Assembly (NCBI RefSeq): GCF_050337105.1
Contig: NZ_JAKJSQ010000002.1
Coordinates: 123,530-187,529 of the forward strand
DNA length: 64,000 bases
Origin: Aliivibrio_A kagoshimensis
GTDB taxonomy: Bacteria > Pseudomonadota > Gammaproteobacteria > Enterobacterales > Vibrionaceae
Direction: 5' to 3'
Positions 25,681 through 35,064 of the stretch are shown piece by piece. Within the stretch, counting starts at the first letter, position 1. Each line of letters begins with the position of its first letter. Below the pieces are notes generated by a model, which did not search any database, was not told the DNA's origin, and worked only from the letters and a program-made list of their open reading frames with translations. Made by a program: the position numbers and the translations under genes.

Positions 25681-27438
25681 ATGAATAAATTTACGCTCAT
25701 TCCGTTAGCAGCTTTAATCGCCTCCAGCGTTGCTGTTGCTGATGAAACCAAAGTGTTTAAGTTTTCAGATAATGGTGCTCCTACCACATTTGATACCACT
25801 CAAGCAGGCACAATGTATGCAACAACCATTGTAACCGCTGTCTATGACACACTTTATGAATATAAATATTTAACCATGCCTTTTGAGTTAAAACCAAACC
25901 TTGCAGTTGCACTCCCTGAAGTGTCTGAAGATGGGTTAACTTACACCATTAAAATTAAGCAAGGTGTCATGTACGCTGACGATCCTGCGTTTGCCGATGG
26001 CAAGGGACGTGAAGTCGTTGCAGATGATTTTGTCTATTCACTCAAACGCCATTTTGATAAAAAGAACCGCTCTCAAGGCTCATGGTTATGGAGTGGTAAA
26101 ATTGAAGGGTTAGACGCATGGAAAACAGAGGGCTCTGATTACGCGAAAGAGATCCCTGGGCTAAAAGCAGTCGACAAATACACCATTCAAATTGTTCTGA
26201 CTAAACCATATCCGCAATTAACTTATACCTTTGCAATGGGTTTCTCTGGCATTGTTCCAAAAGAAGCGGTAGCAAAGTATGGTCGTGAACTGTCAGTTCA
26301 TCCTGTAGGCTCTGGCCCGTTTAAGTTAGTATCACACAACAATACCAAAACGGTATTAGAGCGTAACCCAAGCTACCGTGGCGATACCATGGATCTAGCT
26401 AAAGAGGGTTACGACGAATCTATTCACGGTGCATCTGGCATTGCTGCTCTAGAAGGCAAATCGCTGCCAATCGTAGACCGTATTGAAGCTAACTGGATAA
26501 AGCAAGCTTCAGCTCGTTGGAACTCATTCTCTAAAGGTAATGAGATTGCCAATACAGGCCTACAAAATGAGCAAGTAGGAACCGTTCTTAGCTCAAAGAA
26601 TCCAGTGGTTCTAAAGCCGGAATATGCTGAGAAATACAACTACAAAGTCGATACGGAAGCAGGCCTAGTTTATAACCTGTTCAACTTCGACGATGAGTAC
26701 TTTGGTCGTTCTGATGATCCAAAAATCAACGCGCAAAACAAAGCACTTCGCTGTTCAATCGTAAAATCATTCAACTGGACCGAGCGAATCGATCGCTTCT
26801 ACTTAGGTCTCGGTAATGCATACCCAGGCTTTATTGTTCCTGGAACTGATGGTTTTGATCCAAACATGGACAAGACATCGATCGAGCAAGATATTGCAGG
26901 TGCAAAAGCCCTGTTAGCAGAAAATGGTTGGGATGCTAAGTCACTGCCTAAGCTGGTTTATCCAAGTGTATCAAGTGTCAAAGCGAAACAGTTCTTTGAA
27001 CAATTCAAAGGTAACTTGGTTAAAATTGGATACCCTAAAAATAAGATTAAGTACAAATCTTACGCTACCTTCGGTGATTACAACAAAGACGTTAAGAAGA
27101 GTAAAACGCAGATGATCTCAATGGCATGGGGCCTAGATTACCCAGATGCAGAGAATACATTGCAACTGTTCTACGGACCTAACCGTTCGCCGGGTTCAAA
27201 CAGCTCTAACTACAACAACCCTGAATATAACGCGATGTATGAACAAGCATCCGTTATGCAGCCTAGTCCTGAACGTACTGCTATCTACAAGAAGATGAAT
27301 ACTATTCTTGTCGATGATTGTGTCGGTATTGGTAGTTTCTCGAGAACGGGTGTGACCATGTGGCATAAAGATGCCCTAGTTTGGCCACAGCGCAGCGTTA
27401 TCGGTAACTATTTTAAATATGTAGATACAACGAAGTAG
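25681..27438 (+). CDS. Peptide-type ABC transporter substrate-binding protein (family 5)
   Basis: Periplasmic solute-binding protein of 585 residues, first gene of a five-gene importer operon. A signal peptide (MNKFTLIPLAALIASSVAVA) precedes the mature protein. Family-5 features are LKPNLAVALPEVSEDGLTYT, ADDFVYSLKRHFDKK, and VGSGPFKLVSHN about a third of the way in. Members bind oligopeptides, dipeptides, nickel chelates or oligosaccharides; the exact ligand here is unknown. The length exceeds DppA and OppA (about 535-545 residues) mainly through insertions in the second half. Confidence 0.87.
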   Translation: MNKFTLIPLAALIASSVAVADETKVFKFSDNGAPTTFDTTQAGTMYATTIVTAVYDTLYEYKYLTMPFELKPNLAVALPEVSEDGLTYTIKIKQGVMYADDPAFADGKGREVVADDFVYSLKRHFDKKNRSQGSWLWSGKIEGLDAWKTEGSDYAKEIPGLKAVDKYTIQIVLTKPYPQLTYTFAMGFSGIVPKEAVAKYGRELSVHPVGSGPFKLVSHNNTKTVLERNPSYRGDTMDLAKEGYDESIHGASGIAALEGKSLPIVDRIEANWIKQASARWNSFSKGNEIANTGLQNEQVGTVLSSKNPVVLKPEYAEKYNYKVDTEAGLVYNLFNFDDEYFGRSDDPKINAQNKALRCSIVKSFNWTERIDRFYLGLGNAYPGFIVPGTDGFDPNMDKTSIEQDIAGAKALLAENGWDAKSLPKLVYPSVSSVKAKQFFEQFKGNLVKIGYPKNKIKYKSYATFGDYNKDVKKSKTQMISMAWGLDYPDAENTLQLFYGPNRSPGSNSSNYNNPEYNAMYEQASVMQPSPERTAIYKKMNTILVDDCVGIGSFSRTGVTMWHKDALVWPQRSVIGNYFKYVDTTK

Positions 27439-27449
27439 GACTCTGAATT

Positions 27450-28403
27450 ATGGAAACGTTGCGATATTGCCTTAGAAAATTGATTTATAGTCTGCCTTTA
27501 TTGGTTGGTGTCACCTTGATAAGTTTTGTTTTAATGGTCTATTTTGGGCCAGATAAAACCTACGATCTTCTTGGTCGAAACCCGACGATTGAAGAGATTA
27601 ACGAGATTCGCCATCAGCTAGGGTATGACAAATCATTTTTTGTTAGATACTTCGAATATGTTCAACAGGTGATTACCTTTGATTTCGGTTATTCCGATTC
27701 AACGGGTGAAAAAGTGACAACGATACTGAGTAATACCATTCCAGTATCTATTATGTTAGTGACACCTGGTTTTTTCCTTGGACATATCATCGGGATCAGT
27801 TTAGCACTGCTTGCTGCTCAAAATAGAGCAACATTTATCGATAAACTGGTGATGTCATCATCTGTTGTTGGGATGAGTGTCTCTTATCTAATTGTGATTA
27901 TCGCAACGCAACTTATATTCTGTTCTAACTACGGGTTAAATCTCTTCCCAGTCTATGGCTGGGAGGTGAACTCACTGTCAGACTACGTCTATTACACGAC
28001 AGTCCCTACCATCTCCGCGGTGTTTGTCGCGGTAGGGTATAACACCCGTTTTTATCGTGCCATCTTGGTTGAAGAGACCACTCGTGATCATATCCGAACC
28101 GCGAAAGCGTTTGGACATAATCCAACCACGATTTTAATGAAACATGTTTTAAAAAATGCATTGATTCCAATCATTACCCGAATTGTATTCACTATTCCAT
28201 TCGTAGTAATAGGAGGCTCGTTATTGCTGGAGAGTTACTTCGGTATCCCAGGTGTCGGCTTGGTGACTTACGATGCGATAACTACAGGTGATCTTCCTGT
28301 ATTGAAAGCCGTAATCGTATTGATAACCTTCTTGTTTATTGGTGTGGTTAGTATTGTTGATGTGTTATACCGGATGGTTGATCCGCGCATATCACTTAAA
28401 TAA
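27450..28403 (+). CDS. Peptide-type ABC transporter permease (OppB/DppB-like)
   Basis: Inner-membrane permease of 317 residues. It begins with the LRKLIYSLPLLVGVTLISFV helix typical of OppB-type subunits, followed by GPDKTYDLLGRNPT and the conserved RHQLGYDKSFFVRYFEYV. The ATPase-contact loop is HIRTAKAFGHNPTTILMKH, and the C-terminal ESYFGIPGVGLVTYDAI motif is characteristic. It lies 11 bases after the binding-protein gene. Confidence 0.9.
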   Translation: METLRYCLRKLIYSLPLLVGVTLISFVLMVYFGPDKTYDLLGRNPTIEEINEIRHQLGYDKSFFVRYFEYVQQVITFDFGYSDSTGEKVTTILSNTIPVSIMLVTPGFFLGHIIGISLALLAAQNRATFIDKLVMSSSVVGMSVSYLIVIIATQLIFCSNYGLNLFPVYGWEVNSLSDYVYYTTVPTISAVFVAVGYNTRFYRAILVEETTRDHIRTAKAFGHNPTTILMKHVLKNALIPIITRIVFTIPFVVIGGSLLLESYFGIPGVGLVTYDAITTGDLPVLKAVIVLITFLFIGVVSIVDVLYRMVDPRISLK

Positions 28404-28414
28404 GGGATGGAATT

Positions 28415-29308
28415 ATGTCTGAAGTATTAAGTGGTCAGCTAGACGCAACTAGCAAGCCACAAAAAAGAGAATCTTTGTGGACCAAAGCGGTTGTCAAGTT
28501 TGCCAAAGATAAAATTGGAATGGTGAGTTTCATTGTCGTAGCCAGCTACCTATTGATTGCGGTACTAGTTTGGTTAGGGTTGATTGCCCAAGATTGGGAT
28601 GTCCTAATGGCAAGTGGGCAGATGGGACCAACCGCAGAACACTGGTTTGGAACCACCATCAATGGCCAAGATATTTTTCAACGTGCTATTTACAGCACCA
28701 AAACTGCTTTTGAAGTCGGTTTGATGGTGGCTATTTTTGCCACGATGTTTGGTGCGATTGCTGGCTGTGTAACGGGGTACTTTTCAGGAACCGTTTTTGA
28801 TGAGTTGGTACTGTGGGTCATGAACAGTATTGACTGTATCCCATACTTCTTAACCGTTGCTGCCATTGGTGTTGCGTTAGAAGGAAACCCGTACTCAATG
28901 CATATTGCGATGATGCTGGCCTTCTGGACCGGTACTGCAAGGGTGGTTCGTGGTGAAGTAATTAAATTAAAAAGCATGGAGTTTGTTGAGGCAGCCCACT
29001 CTCTTGGGGTACCGGTATACCGTGTTATCTTCAAGCATTTAATGCCAAATACAACTCACATTCTATTAGTCGACATGACGATTCTGTTTATTACAGCGAT
29101 CAAAAGTGAAGTTATCCTAAGCTTCCTTGGTTTGGGAATTAAAGACAGCATCAGCTGGGGCTTGATGATTGCAGAAGCAAGTGGCGAGGTGACTGCCGGT
29201 CATTTCAGTAACTTCTTTGCTGCATCTGGCATGCTATTTATCCTAGTACTTGCTTTTAATATGTTCTCAGATTCACTGCAAGATGCACTAGACCCGAGGA
29301 AAGTATAA
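28415..29308 (+). CDS. Peptide-type ABC transporter permease (OppC/DppC-like)
   Basis: Second inner-membrane permease, 297 residues. N-terminal OppC-type helix (GMVSFIVVASYLLIAVLVWL), then HWFGTTINGQDIFQRAIY, a usual family motif. The contact loop is FVEAAHSLGVPVYRVIFKH with LMPNT after it, and the C-terminus ends in DSLQDALDPRK as in OppC. It pairs with the preceding OppB-like protein. Confidence 0.9.
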   Translation: MSEVLSGQLDATSKPQKRESLWTKAVVKFAKDKIGMVSFIVVASYLLIAVLVWLGLIAQDWDVLMASGQMGPTAEHWFGTTINGQDIFQRAIYSTKTAFEVGLMVAIFATMFGAIAGCVTGYFSGTVFDELVLWVMNSIDCIPYFLTVAAIGVALEGNPYSMHIAMMLAFWTGTARVVRGEVIKLKSMEFVEAAHSLGVPVYRVIFKHLMPNTTHILLVDMTILFITAIKSEVILSFLGLGIKDSISWGLMIAEASGEVTAGHFSNFFAASGMLFILVLAFNMFSDSLQDALDPRKV

Positions 29309-29310
29309 TC

Positions 29311-30294
29311 ATGGAATCTAAACCACTACTTGTCGTTGATAATTTAACGGTAGATTTCACTACTGATAAAGGCACGGTTCGAGCGATTGACGGCGTAAGC
29401 TTTAATATTATGCCTGGAGAGACCATCGCTATTGTGGGTGAATCTGGCTGTGGTAAATCAGTGAGTTCACTATCAATCATGGGTCTGATCCCATCGCCAC
29501 CTGGAAAAATTGTTGATGGCAGCATTAAATACAATGGTCGTGAATTAATTGGATTGACAGAAAAAGAGTATCGAAAAATTCGTGGTAACGACATCTCGAT
29601 GATCTTCCAGGAACCAATGACGGCATTGAATCCAGTATTACGAATCAGCACCCAAATGGTCGATGTGATTCGTCTGCACAGTGATTTAAGTAAGTCTGAA
29701 GCCAAAAAGCGTGCGATTGGGATGCTGGAAACTGTCGGTATTCCTTCCCCAGAAAGCCGTATTAATGAATACCCTCATCAACTGTCTGGTGGTATGAGAC
29801 AGCGTGTGATGATCGCAATGGCGTTATCATGTGGCCCCGATCTGTTATTAGCCGATGAACCAACCACGGCACTTGATGTAACCATTCAAGCCCAGGTGAT
29901 GGATGAGATGGTTCGACTACAGAAAGAGTTGAACATGGCCGTTGTATTGGTCACTCATGATCTCGGTGTGGTAGCAGAGTCTTGTCAGCGTGTTGTGGTG
30001 ATGTATTGTGGTCAGATCATCGAGCAAGCCTCTGTTGAAGATATTTTTGCTAACCCTCAACACCCTTATACCAAAGGTCTTCTAAAATCGATCCCTGTGG
30101 TTCGAGATAAGAAGATCCCAAGATTGCCAACCATTGATGGTGTGGTACCGGATCTGTTTAATTTACCTTCAGGTTGTCGCTTTGCAGACCGTTGTGAATT
30201 TGCAGAATCTAAATGCAGTACGCAACGCCCAGATTTAGGTGGCACTGAACACCACCAAGTTGCCTGCTTTAACCCAATTGGAGGTGCAGTATGA
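29311..30294 (+). CDS. Peptide-type ABC transporter ATP-binding protein (OppD/DppD-like)
   Basis: ABC ATPase of 327 residues, one of the two that power this importer. Walker A is GESGCGKSV, the signature LSGGMRQRVMIAM, Walker B LLLADEPTTALD, with switch His in VTHDLG. The extended C-terminus has the Cys-rich CRFADRCEFAESKCS region that carries an iron-sulfur cluster or metal in some OppD/F proteins. It starts two bases after the previous stop and overlaps the next gene by 4 bases. Confidence 0.91.
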   Translation: MESKPLLVVDNLTVDFTTDKGTVRAIDGVSFNIMPGETIAIVGESGCGKSVSSLSIMGLIPSPPGKIVDGSIKYNGRELIGLTEKEYRKIRGNDISMIFQEPMTALNPVLRISTQMVDVIRLHSDLSKSEAKKRAIGMLETVGIPSPESRINEYPHQLSGGMRQRVMIAMALSCGPDLLLADEPTTALDVTIQAQVMDEMVRLQKELNMAVVLVTHDLGVVAESCQRVVVMYCGQIIEQASVEDIFANPQHPYTKGLLKSIPVVRDKKIPRLPTIDGVVPDLFNLPSGCRFADRCEFAESKCSTQRPDLGGTEHHQVACFNPIGGAV

Positions 30295-31268
30295 GTGAGA
30301 TGTTGCTAGAGGTTAACGGTCTCAAGAAGCACTTTGCTGTCGGTAAAAGCTTTTTTAAAAAGAACCAGAGACTCTGTAAAGCGGTTGATGATGTGAGCTT
30401 TGTCATCGAACAAGGAAAAACCTTAGGGTTGGTTGGCGAATCAGGTTGCGGTAAGTCTACGCTAGGTCGTTGTATCCTGCGTCTGCATGAGCCAACCGAA
30501 GGCGAAGTAAAACTTAATGGCACCGATCTGGTTCACCTAAGTGCCAGTGAGATGAAAGCGTTACGAAAAGATATTCAAATTATCTTTCAAGACCCGTTTG
30601 CTTCTTTAAGCCCACGAATGACCATTCATGATATTTTGCGCGAGCCCCTAGATACCCATAAAGTGGGTACAGTAGAAGAGCGTGAAGCCAAAATTGCCGA
30701 AGTCATGGAAATTGTAGGTTTGCGACCGCAAGCGTTGAACCGCTACCCTCATGAGTTTTCTGGTGGGCAGCGTCAACGTGTCGGTATCGCACGAGCTTTA
30801 GTGCTTGAGCCTAGATTCATTGTGGCCGATGAACCGGTATCAGCTCTTGATGTATCTGTTCAAGCTCAGGTATTGAATTTGATTGCTGAACTGCAAGAGA
30901 AGAAAGGCATCTCTTTTTTATTCATTGCGCATGACTTGGCCGTAGTTCAGCACATTTGTGATGATGTAGGTGTTATGTACTTAGGGCGTATGGTTGAGAA
31001 AGCACCGGCAGAGGCGCTGTATCGAGAGCCTAAACACCCTTATACTAAGGCGCTACTGTCAGCGATTCCTGTGCCAGATCCGACGTTTAAATCTGAAGCG
31101 ATTAAACTTCAGGGAGATGTACCATCACCCCTAAATCCACCATCAGGTTGTACCTTTAGAACCCGTTGCCCACAAGCAACTGAGCGGTGTAAAAATGAGA
31201 TACCTGCCGTCTATAATGTTGGGGAGAACGGTGAAGAGCACTATGTGGCTTGTCATCTGTTTGAATAA
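30291..31268 (+). CDS. Peptide-type ABC transporter ATP-binding protein (OppF/DppF-like)
   Basis: Second ABC ATPase, 325 residues. Walker A is GESGCGKST, the signature FSGGQRQRVGIARAL, Walker B FIVADEPVSALD, with switch His in IAHDLAVV. The C-terminal tail contains SGCTFRTRCPQATERC, the Cys motif of this family. The last gene of the operon, followed within 25 bases by a strong bidirectional terminator. Confidence 0.91.
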   Translation: MSEMLLEVNGLKKHFAVGKSFFKKNQRLCKAVDDVSFVIEQGKTLGLVGESGCGKSTLGRCILRLHEPTEGEVKLNGTDLVHLSASEMKALRKDIQIIFQDPFASLSPRMTIHDILREPLDTHKVGTVEEREAKIAEVMEIVGLRPQALNRYPHEFSGGQRQRVGIARALVLEPRFIVADEPVSALDVSVQAQVLNLIAELQEKKGISFLFIAHDLAVVQHICDDVGVMYLGRMVEKAPAEALYREPKHPYTKALLSAIPVPDPTFKSEAIKLQGDVPSPLNPPSGCTFRTRCPQATERCKNEIPAVYNVGENGEEHYVACHLFE

Positions 31269-31290
31269 CAAATAGACAATAAATGGGTAT

Positions 31291-31321
31291 AAAAAAGCGG
31301 ACATATCGTCCGCTTTTTTTT
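31291..31321. terminator. Bidirectional terminator between the peptide importer and the convergent oxygenase gene
   Basis: Stem AAAAAAGCGGAC/GTCCGCTTTTTT with a 5-base loop; T runs are present on both strands. Confidence 0.93.
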
Positions 31322-31349
31322 ATTTTAAGCAAATGAGTAAAACAGAAAC

Positions 31350-32195
31350 TTAAATGACACCCAGTTCGCGTAAACGCTCCATCAGATATTCATTGGCAGT
31401 GTATCTTTCTGACAGTACTACCTCTGGTTTTGGGTGGAGGAAAAGGGGCAGTGAGATCCGAGATTTACTCTTATCTGCACCTTCTGGATTGATCACTCGG
31501 TGAGTGGTTGACGGAAAATACCCCCCTGATGCTTCTTGTAACATGTCACCAATGTTAATGATCAAATTGCCAAAATCAGACGGTACATCTAACCACTCCC
31601 CCTCTTTAGACATGACTTGTAAACCGGGCTCATTAGCAGCAGGCAGTATAGTCAAAAGGTTGATGTCTTCATGTGCTCCTGCGCGAATGGCACCCAGCTC
31701 CTCATCGCCCTGTAGCGGTGGGTAGTGCAGGATACGCAGTAATGTTTGTTGATTACCCTCTATCATACTTGATAGCGGTTGAGAGAAGCGTGCAGAGACA
31801 TCAGAAGGCGATTGGTTTTCAACCCAAGTTAACAACTCAGAAGCCAATGAATTGGCATTGTCATAGTAACTTTGTAGCTCGGCTTTTAGTTCTGAGGGGC
31901 ACTGTCCCCATGGGTAGTAGTGGAAATACTCTTTAATGTCTTTAACGGTCAACCCTTTTGCTGTCTCAGAAACCGTTGACGGAAAGAAACCGTCTTGGGT
32001 CTTTGGATCAAAATGAAACGACTTTTTATCATCGTCAGTTGACGAGAAAAACTGCTGCCAATGGTCATAAATTGAAGTGACCAGTTTCTGTTGAATTGGG
32101 TGTTTTTTTAATACCCCAAAGCCAGTTTCACGTAGAGATTTGACAAAGAGCTCTTCAGCATTGTCTGCTGTGTAATCGATCGCTTCCAATTNCAT
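31350..32195 (-). CDS. 2-oxoglutarate/Fe(II)-type oxygenase, isopenicillin N synthase-like family
   Basis: Non-haem iron enzyme of 281 residues with the double-stranded beta-helix of the isopenicillin N synthase family. The iron ligands are visible as His and Asp in AGAHEDINLL and a distal His in STTHRVINP, with the co-substrate Arg in SRISLPLF. Bacterial members of this group are mostly uncharacterised, so the substrate is not assigned. Codon 2 contains the ambiguous base 32192 (NAA: Lys, Gln, Glu or, if T, a stop), so sequencing would need to confirm the N-terminus. It is convergent with the peptide transporter operon. Confidence 0.85.
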   Translation of the reverse strand: MXLEAIDYTADNAEELFVKSLRETGFGVLKKHPIQQKLVTSIYDHWQQFFSSTDDDKKSFHFDPKTQDGFFPSTVSETAKGLTVKDIKEYFHYYPWGQCPSELKAELQSYYDNANSLASELLTWVENQSPSDVSARFSQPLSSMIEGNQQTLLRILHYPPLQGDEELGAIRAGAHEDINLLTILPAANEPGLQVMSKEGEWLDVPSDFGNLIINIGDMLQEASGGYFPSTTHRVINPEGADKSKSRISLPLFLHPKPEVVLSERYTANEYLMERLRELGVI

Positions 32196-32343
32196 ATTTT
32201 TATCTTATTTAGTTGAGAGAGGGTTTCACATCTTGTTAACAATGCAATTGTAGGGATATCGAACTGTTTAGGAAGAGATGAAGATCACAGATTAAGAGAA
32301 ACAAGAAAGGTAGATACACAATAAGTTTGATATGAAACAGAAG

Positions 32344-32371
32344 AAAAGCCATGTGATCGCACATGGCTTTT
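32344..32371 (-). terminator. Terminator of sstT
   Basis: 12-bp perfect stem AAAAGCCATGTG/CACATGGCTTTT, loop ATCG, located 13 bases after the sstT stop. Confidence 0.9.
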
Positions 32372-32383
32372 AATGATGCTATT

Positions 32384-33625
32384 TTACGCCTTAGCAACTA
32401 AGGGTAAAGTTTGATCGTCTTCGGCCGCTTTACAGGCTGCCGTGGTAAAGATGACGTCTGTTGAGCTATTTAGAGCGGTCTCAGCAGAGTCTTGAATCAC
32501 ACCAATGATAAATCCGACAGCGACAACTTGCATGGCAACTTCGTTTGGTACGCCAAATAGGCTACACGCTAGTGGGATAAGCAGTAGTGAACCGCCAGCC
32601 ACACCAGAAGCACCACAAGCAGATACTGCCGCAACAATACTTAATAGAACGGCAGTAGCAATATCTACTTGCACACCGAGTGTATGAACCGCTGCTAGGG
32701 TTAATACCGTAATGGTGATTGCTGCACCGCCCATGTTAATGGTTGCGCCAAGCGGGATAGAGACTGAGTAAGTGTCTTCATGCAGATCCAAACGTTTACA
32801 CAGGTCCATATTCACTGGAATGTTAGCCGCTGAACTACGAGTAAAGAAGGCTGTAACACCACTCTCTCTGAGGCATTTGAAGACCAATGGGTAAGGGTTA
32901 CGCTTGGTTTTAACAAACACAAAGATTGGGTTAATAACCAGTGCCATGATCAGCATTGAACTTAGTAATACCACAAGAAGGTGGGAATAACCGAGTAGAG
33001 CTGAGAAGCCAGTTTCAGCGAAGGTATTAGCGACAAGACCAAAGATACCAAGAGGTGCGAAACGAATGACGACCGTTACGATGGTAGATATGCCGTCAGA
33101 AAGGTCGACAAAAATCTGCTTGGTTGCGGTTGATGCTTTGTTCAATACAAGACCCAGTGCAACAGCCCAACCGAGAATACCGATAAAGTTACCCGTCATA
33201 AGCGCATTAATTGGGTTGTCGATGATTTTAAACAGTAGGGTATGCAATACCTCAGTAATGCCTTCAGGTGGTGCGATAGCCGTATTACTGGTGACGAGAG
33301 TTAACGTGGTTGGAAATAGGAAGCTCATCACAACCGCGGTTAACGCTGCAGCAAAAGTGCCCGCTAGGTAGAGTGACACAATCGGTTTCATGTTAGTGTG
33401 GCTGCCGCTCTTTTGGTTAGCAATGGATGAAGCGACCAAAATGAAGACTAAAATAGGAGCAACCGCTTTCAATGCACTCACGAAAAGTTGACCGAAAAGG
33501 CCTAAAGAAATCGCGATGTCAGGAACAGTGATTGCAAATAAAACGCCAGCAATAATGCCGATAACGATTTGAAGCACTAAACTAGTATTAGCGAGTCGAA
33601 ATAAAAAGGGTTGGGTTTGGTTCAT
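32384..33625 (-). CDS. sstT: Sodium/serine-threonine symporter
   Basis: Inner-membrane Na+-coupled importer of serine and threonine, 413 residues, of the dicarboxylate/amino acid:cation symporter family. The N-terminus (LVLQIVIGIIAGVLFAI) and GLFGQLFVSALKAVAPILVF match E. coli SstT. The signature regions FFTRSSAANIPVNMDLCKRL (serine-rich re-entrant loop) and PLGATINMGGAAITITVL are intact. It is monocistronic, and diverges from cheV. Confidence 0.94.
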   Translation of the reverse strand: MNQTQPFLFRLANTSLVLQIVIGIIAGVLFAITVPDIAISLGLFGQLFVSALKAVAPILVFILVASSIANQKSGSHTNMKPIVSLYLAGTFAAALTAVVMSFLFPTTLTLVTSNTAIAPPEGITEVLHTLLFKIIDNPINALMTGNFIGILGWAVALGLVLNKASTATKQIFVDLSDGISTIVTVVIRFAPLGIFGLVANTFAETGFSALLGYSHLLVVLLSSMLIMALVINPIFVFVKTKRNPYPLVFKCLRESGVTAFFTRSSAANIPVNMDLCKRLDLHEDTYSVSIPLGATINMGGAAITITVLTLAAVHTLGVQVDIATAVLLSIVAAVSACGASGVAGGSLLLIPLACSLFGVPNEVAMQVVAVGFIIGVIQDSAETALNSSTDVIFTTAACKAAEDDQTLPLVAKA

Positions 33626-33844
33626 AATACGGTCCTATATACAGCATTTCTATAAGTGATGGTGATATTATAGGAATCAGTGGCCTTATGCATGTAATTT
33701 GTAATATTTTAGCGAATTAATTGTTATAAAATTCTGACTTTGAGATGTAAGTTAGATAAAAAAATGGGTTGTACGTGACATTTATAGGCAATAATTGCAT
33801 ATTAAGTGACATAACTAATAAAATTGTTAGCAGAGTGAAAATGT

Positions 33845-34789
33845 ATGTCTGGAATATTAAGCACCGTTGATCAGCGAACCAACTTAGTCGGGGAAAACCG
33901 CTTAGAGTTGTTGTTGTTTAAATTAAATACCAACCAACTGTTTGCTATCAATGTATTTAAAGTTAAAGAGATTTTAAAAGTTCCGCCATTGGCAAAGCTC
34001 CCGGGCTCACATACAAACATTGTGGGTGTAGCAACTCTGCGAGGGACGCCTGTGCCCATTATAGATCTTCGTGCCGCTGTTGGAATGCGACCGATGGATC
34101 GTGAGTCAGAAACCAATCTGATCATTACAGAGTACAACCGAACGGTACAAGGCTTTCTCGTTGGTCAAGTTCGAAACATTGTCAATACGACTTGGACGGA
34201 TATTCAACCGCCACCTGCAACAGTAGGGCGAGCGACTTATTTGACTGCCATCTCTCACATCGAAGAAGAGGGAATGAGGCAGATTATTGAGATCATTGAT
34301 GTTGAAAAAGTACTTTCTGAGATCATCGATTACGACATTTCCATCTCTAAAGAGGTGTTAGATGAAGAACTTGTGAGCCATATGCAGGGCCGTAAAGTTT
34401 TGATTGTTGATGATTCTCGTACCGCTCGGTCACAAGTTCGCGAAACGTTAAAGCTGGTGGGTTTAGAGGTGATTGAGTGCAATGATGGTAAACAAGCCTA
34501 TGAGCTGTTGAAGCGTTGGTGTGATGAGGGTAAAACCGTCACCGATGAGATACTGATGATGTTTACTGATGCCGAAATGCCTGAAATGGATGGTTATACC
34601 TTAACCCATGAAGTAAGAACTGACCCAAGAATGAAAGGTCTTTTCATTGCATTGAACACCTCACTGAGTGGTAACTTTAATGAAGCGATGGTCGAAAAAG
34701 TCGGTTGTGATCGGTTTATTTCGAAGTTCCAACCAGATCTATTGATTGATGTGGTTCAAGAACGAATGAGACAAATTGTAAAACCTTAG
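33845..34789 (+). CDS. cheV: Chemotaxis coupling/response regulator protein CheV
   Basis: Cytosolic chemotaxis protein of 314 residues combining an N-terminal CheW-like domain (LELLLFKLNTNQLFAINVFK, with PIIDLRAAVG) that docks to receptors and CheA, and a C-terminal receiver domain. The receiver has the acidic pair in VLIVDDSRTA, the phospho-acceptor Asp242 in MFTDAEMPEMDG, Thr/Ser in LNTSLSG and Lys in FISKFQPD, so it should be phosphorylatable. ATG at 33845 lies inside the shared promoter side of sstT with a weak GAG ribosome site. Vibrios commonly carry several cheV copies. Confidence 0.93.
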   Translation: MSGILSTVDQRTNLVGENRLELLLFKLNTNQLFAINVFKVKEILKVPPLAKLPGSHTNIVGVATLRGTPVPIIDLRAAVGMRPMDRESETNLIITEYNRTVQGFLVGQVRNIVNTTWTDIQPPPATVGRATYLTAISHIEEEGMRQIIEIIDVEKVLSEIIDYDISISKEVLDEELVSHMQGRKVLIVDDSRTARSQVRETLKLVGLEVIECNDGKQAYELLKRWCDEGKTVTDEILMMFTDAEMPEMDGYTLTHEVRTDPRMKGLFIALNTSLSGNFNEAMVEKVGCDRFISKFQPDLLIDVVQERMRQIVKP

Positions 34790-34899
34790 TGTCATGCCTT
34801 CGACAAAGTTAACAAATCATTTATTTTGACTAGTAAAATAATTAAAGATTGGTATAATTTTGCTCGAAAATATAACTTGGCAAGGGTATATCTGTTTTA

Positions 34900-35007
34900 A
34901 TGATTTGGTTGAGTTCTAAACTGATTATTACGCTGATGGTGTTAGCGTATAGAGCTTTCCACAAAGGACGTGAAGAGTTAGAGTCAAACAGCAACGATTC
35001 TAACTAA
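34900..35007 (+). CDS. 35-residue membrane peptide of unknown function
   Basis: A short reading frame with one hydrophobic segment (MIWLSSKLIITLMVLAYRAF) and a charged tail (HKGREELESNSNDSN), typical of bacterial small membrane proteins. It stands between cheV and a strong terminator, with a -10-like TATAAT at 34853-34858 upstream. The ribosome site is poor (AAGGG 13 bases away). Not recognised as a named family. A coding role is plausible from position and composition only. Confidence 0.45.
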   Translation: MIWLSSKLIITLMVLAYRAFHKGREELESNSNDSN

Positions 35008-35011
35008 TTGA

Positions 35012-35048
35012 TAAAAAAGAGGAAGACCATAGGTCTTCCTCTTTTTTT
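35012..35048. terminator. Strong bidirectional terminator, shared by pfaD and the small peptide gene
   Basis: Stem of about 16 bp, AAAAAAGAGGAAGACC with GGTCTTCCTCTTTTTT (about 35013-35047), loop ATA, T runs on both strands. It ends the leftward pfaABCD operon and the rightward small gene. Confidence 0.94.
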
Positions 35049-35064
35049 TATGTTGAAAGTACTG

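Noticed and set aside
34826..34858. TTGACT and TATAAT as a promoter for the 35-residue peptide gene
   Set aside because: Both hexamers are good but stand 21 bases apart, too far for a standard sigma-70 promoter; kept only as a -10 hint.
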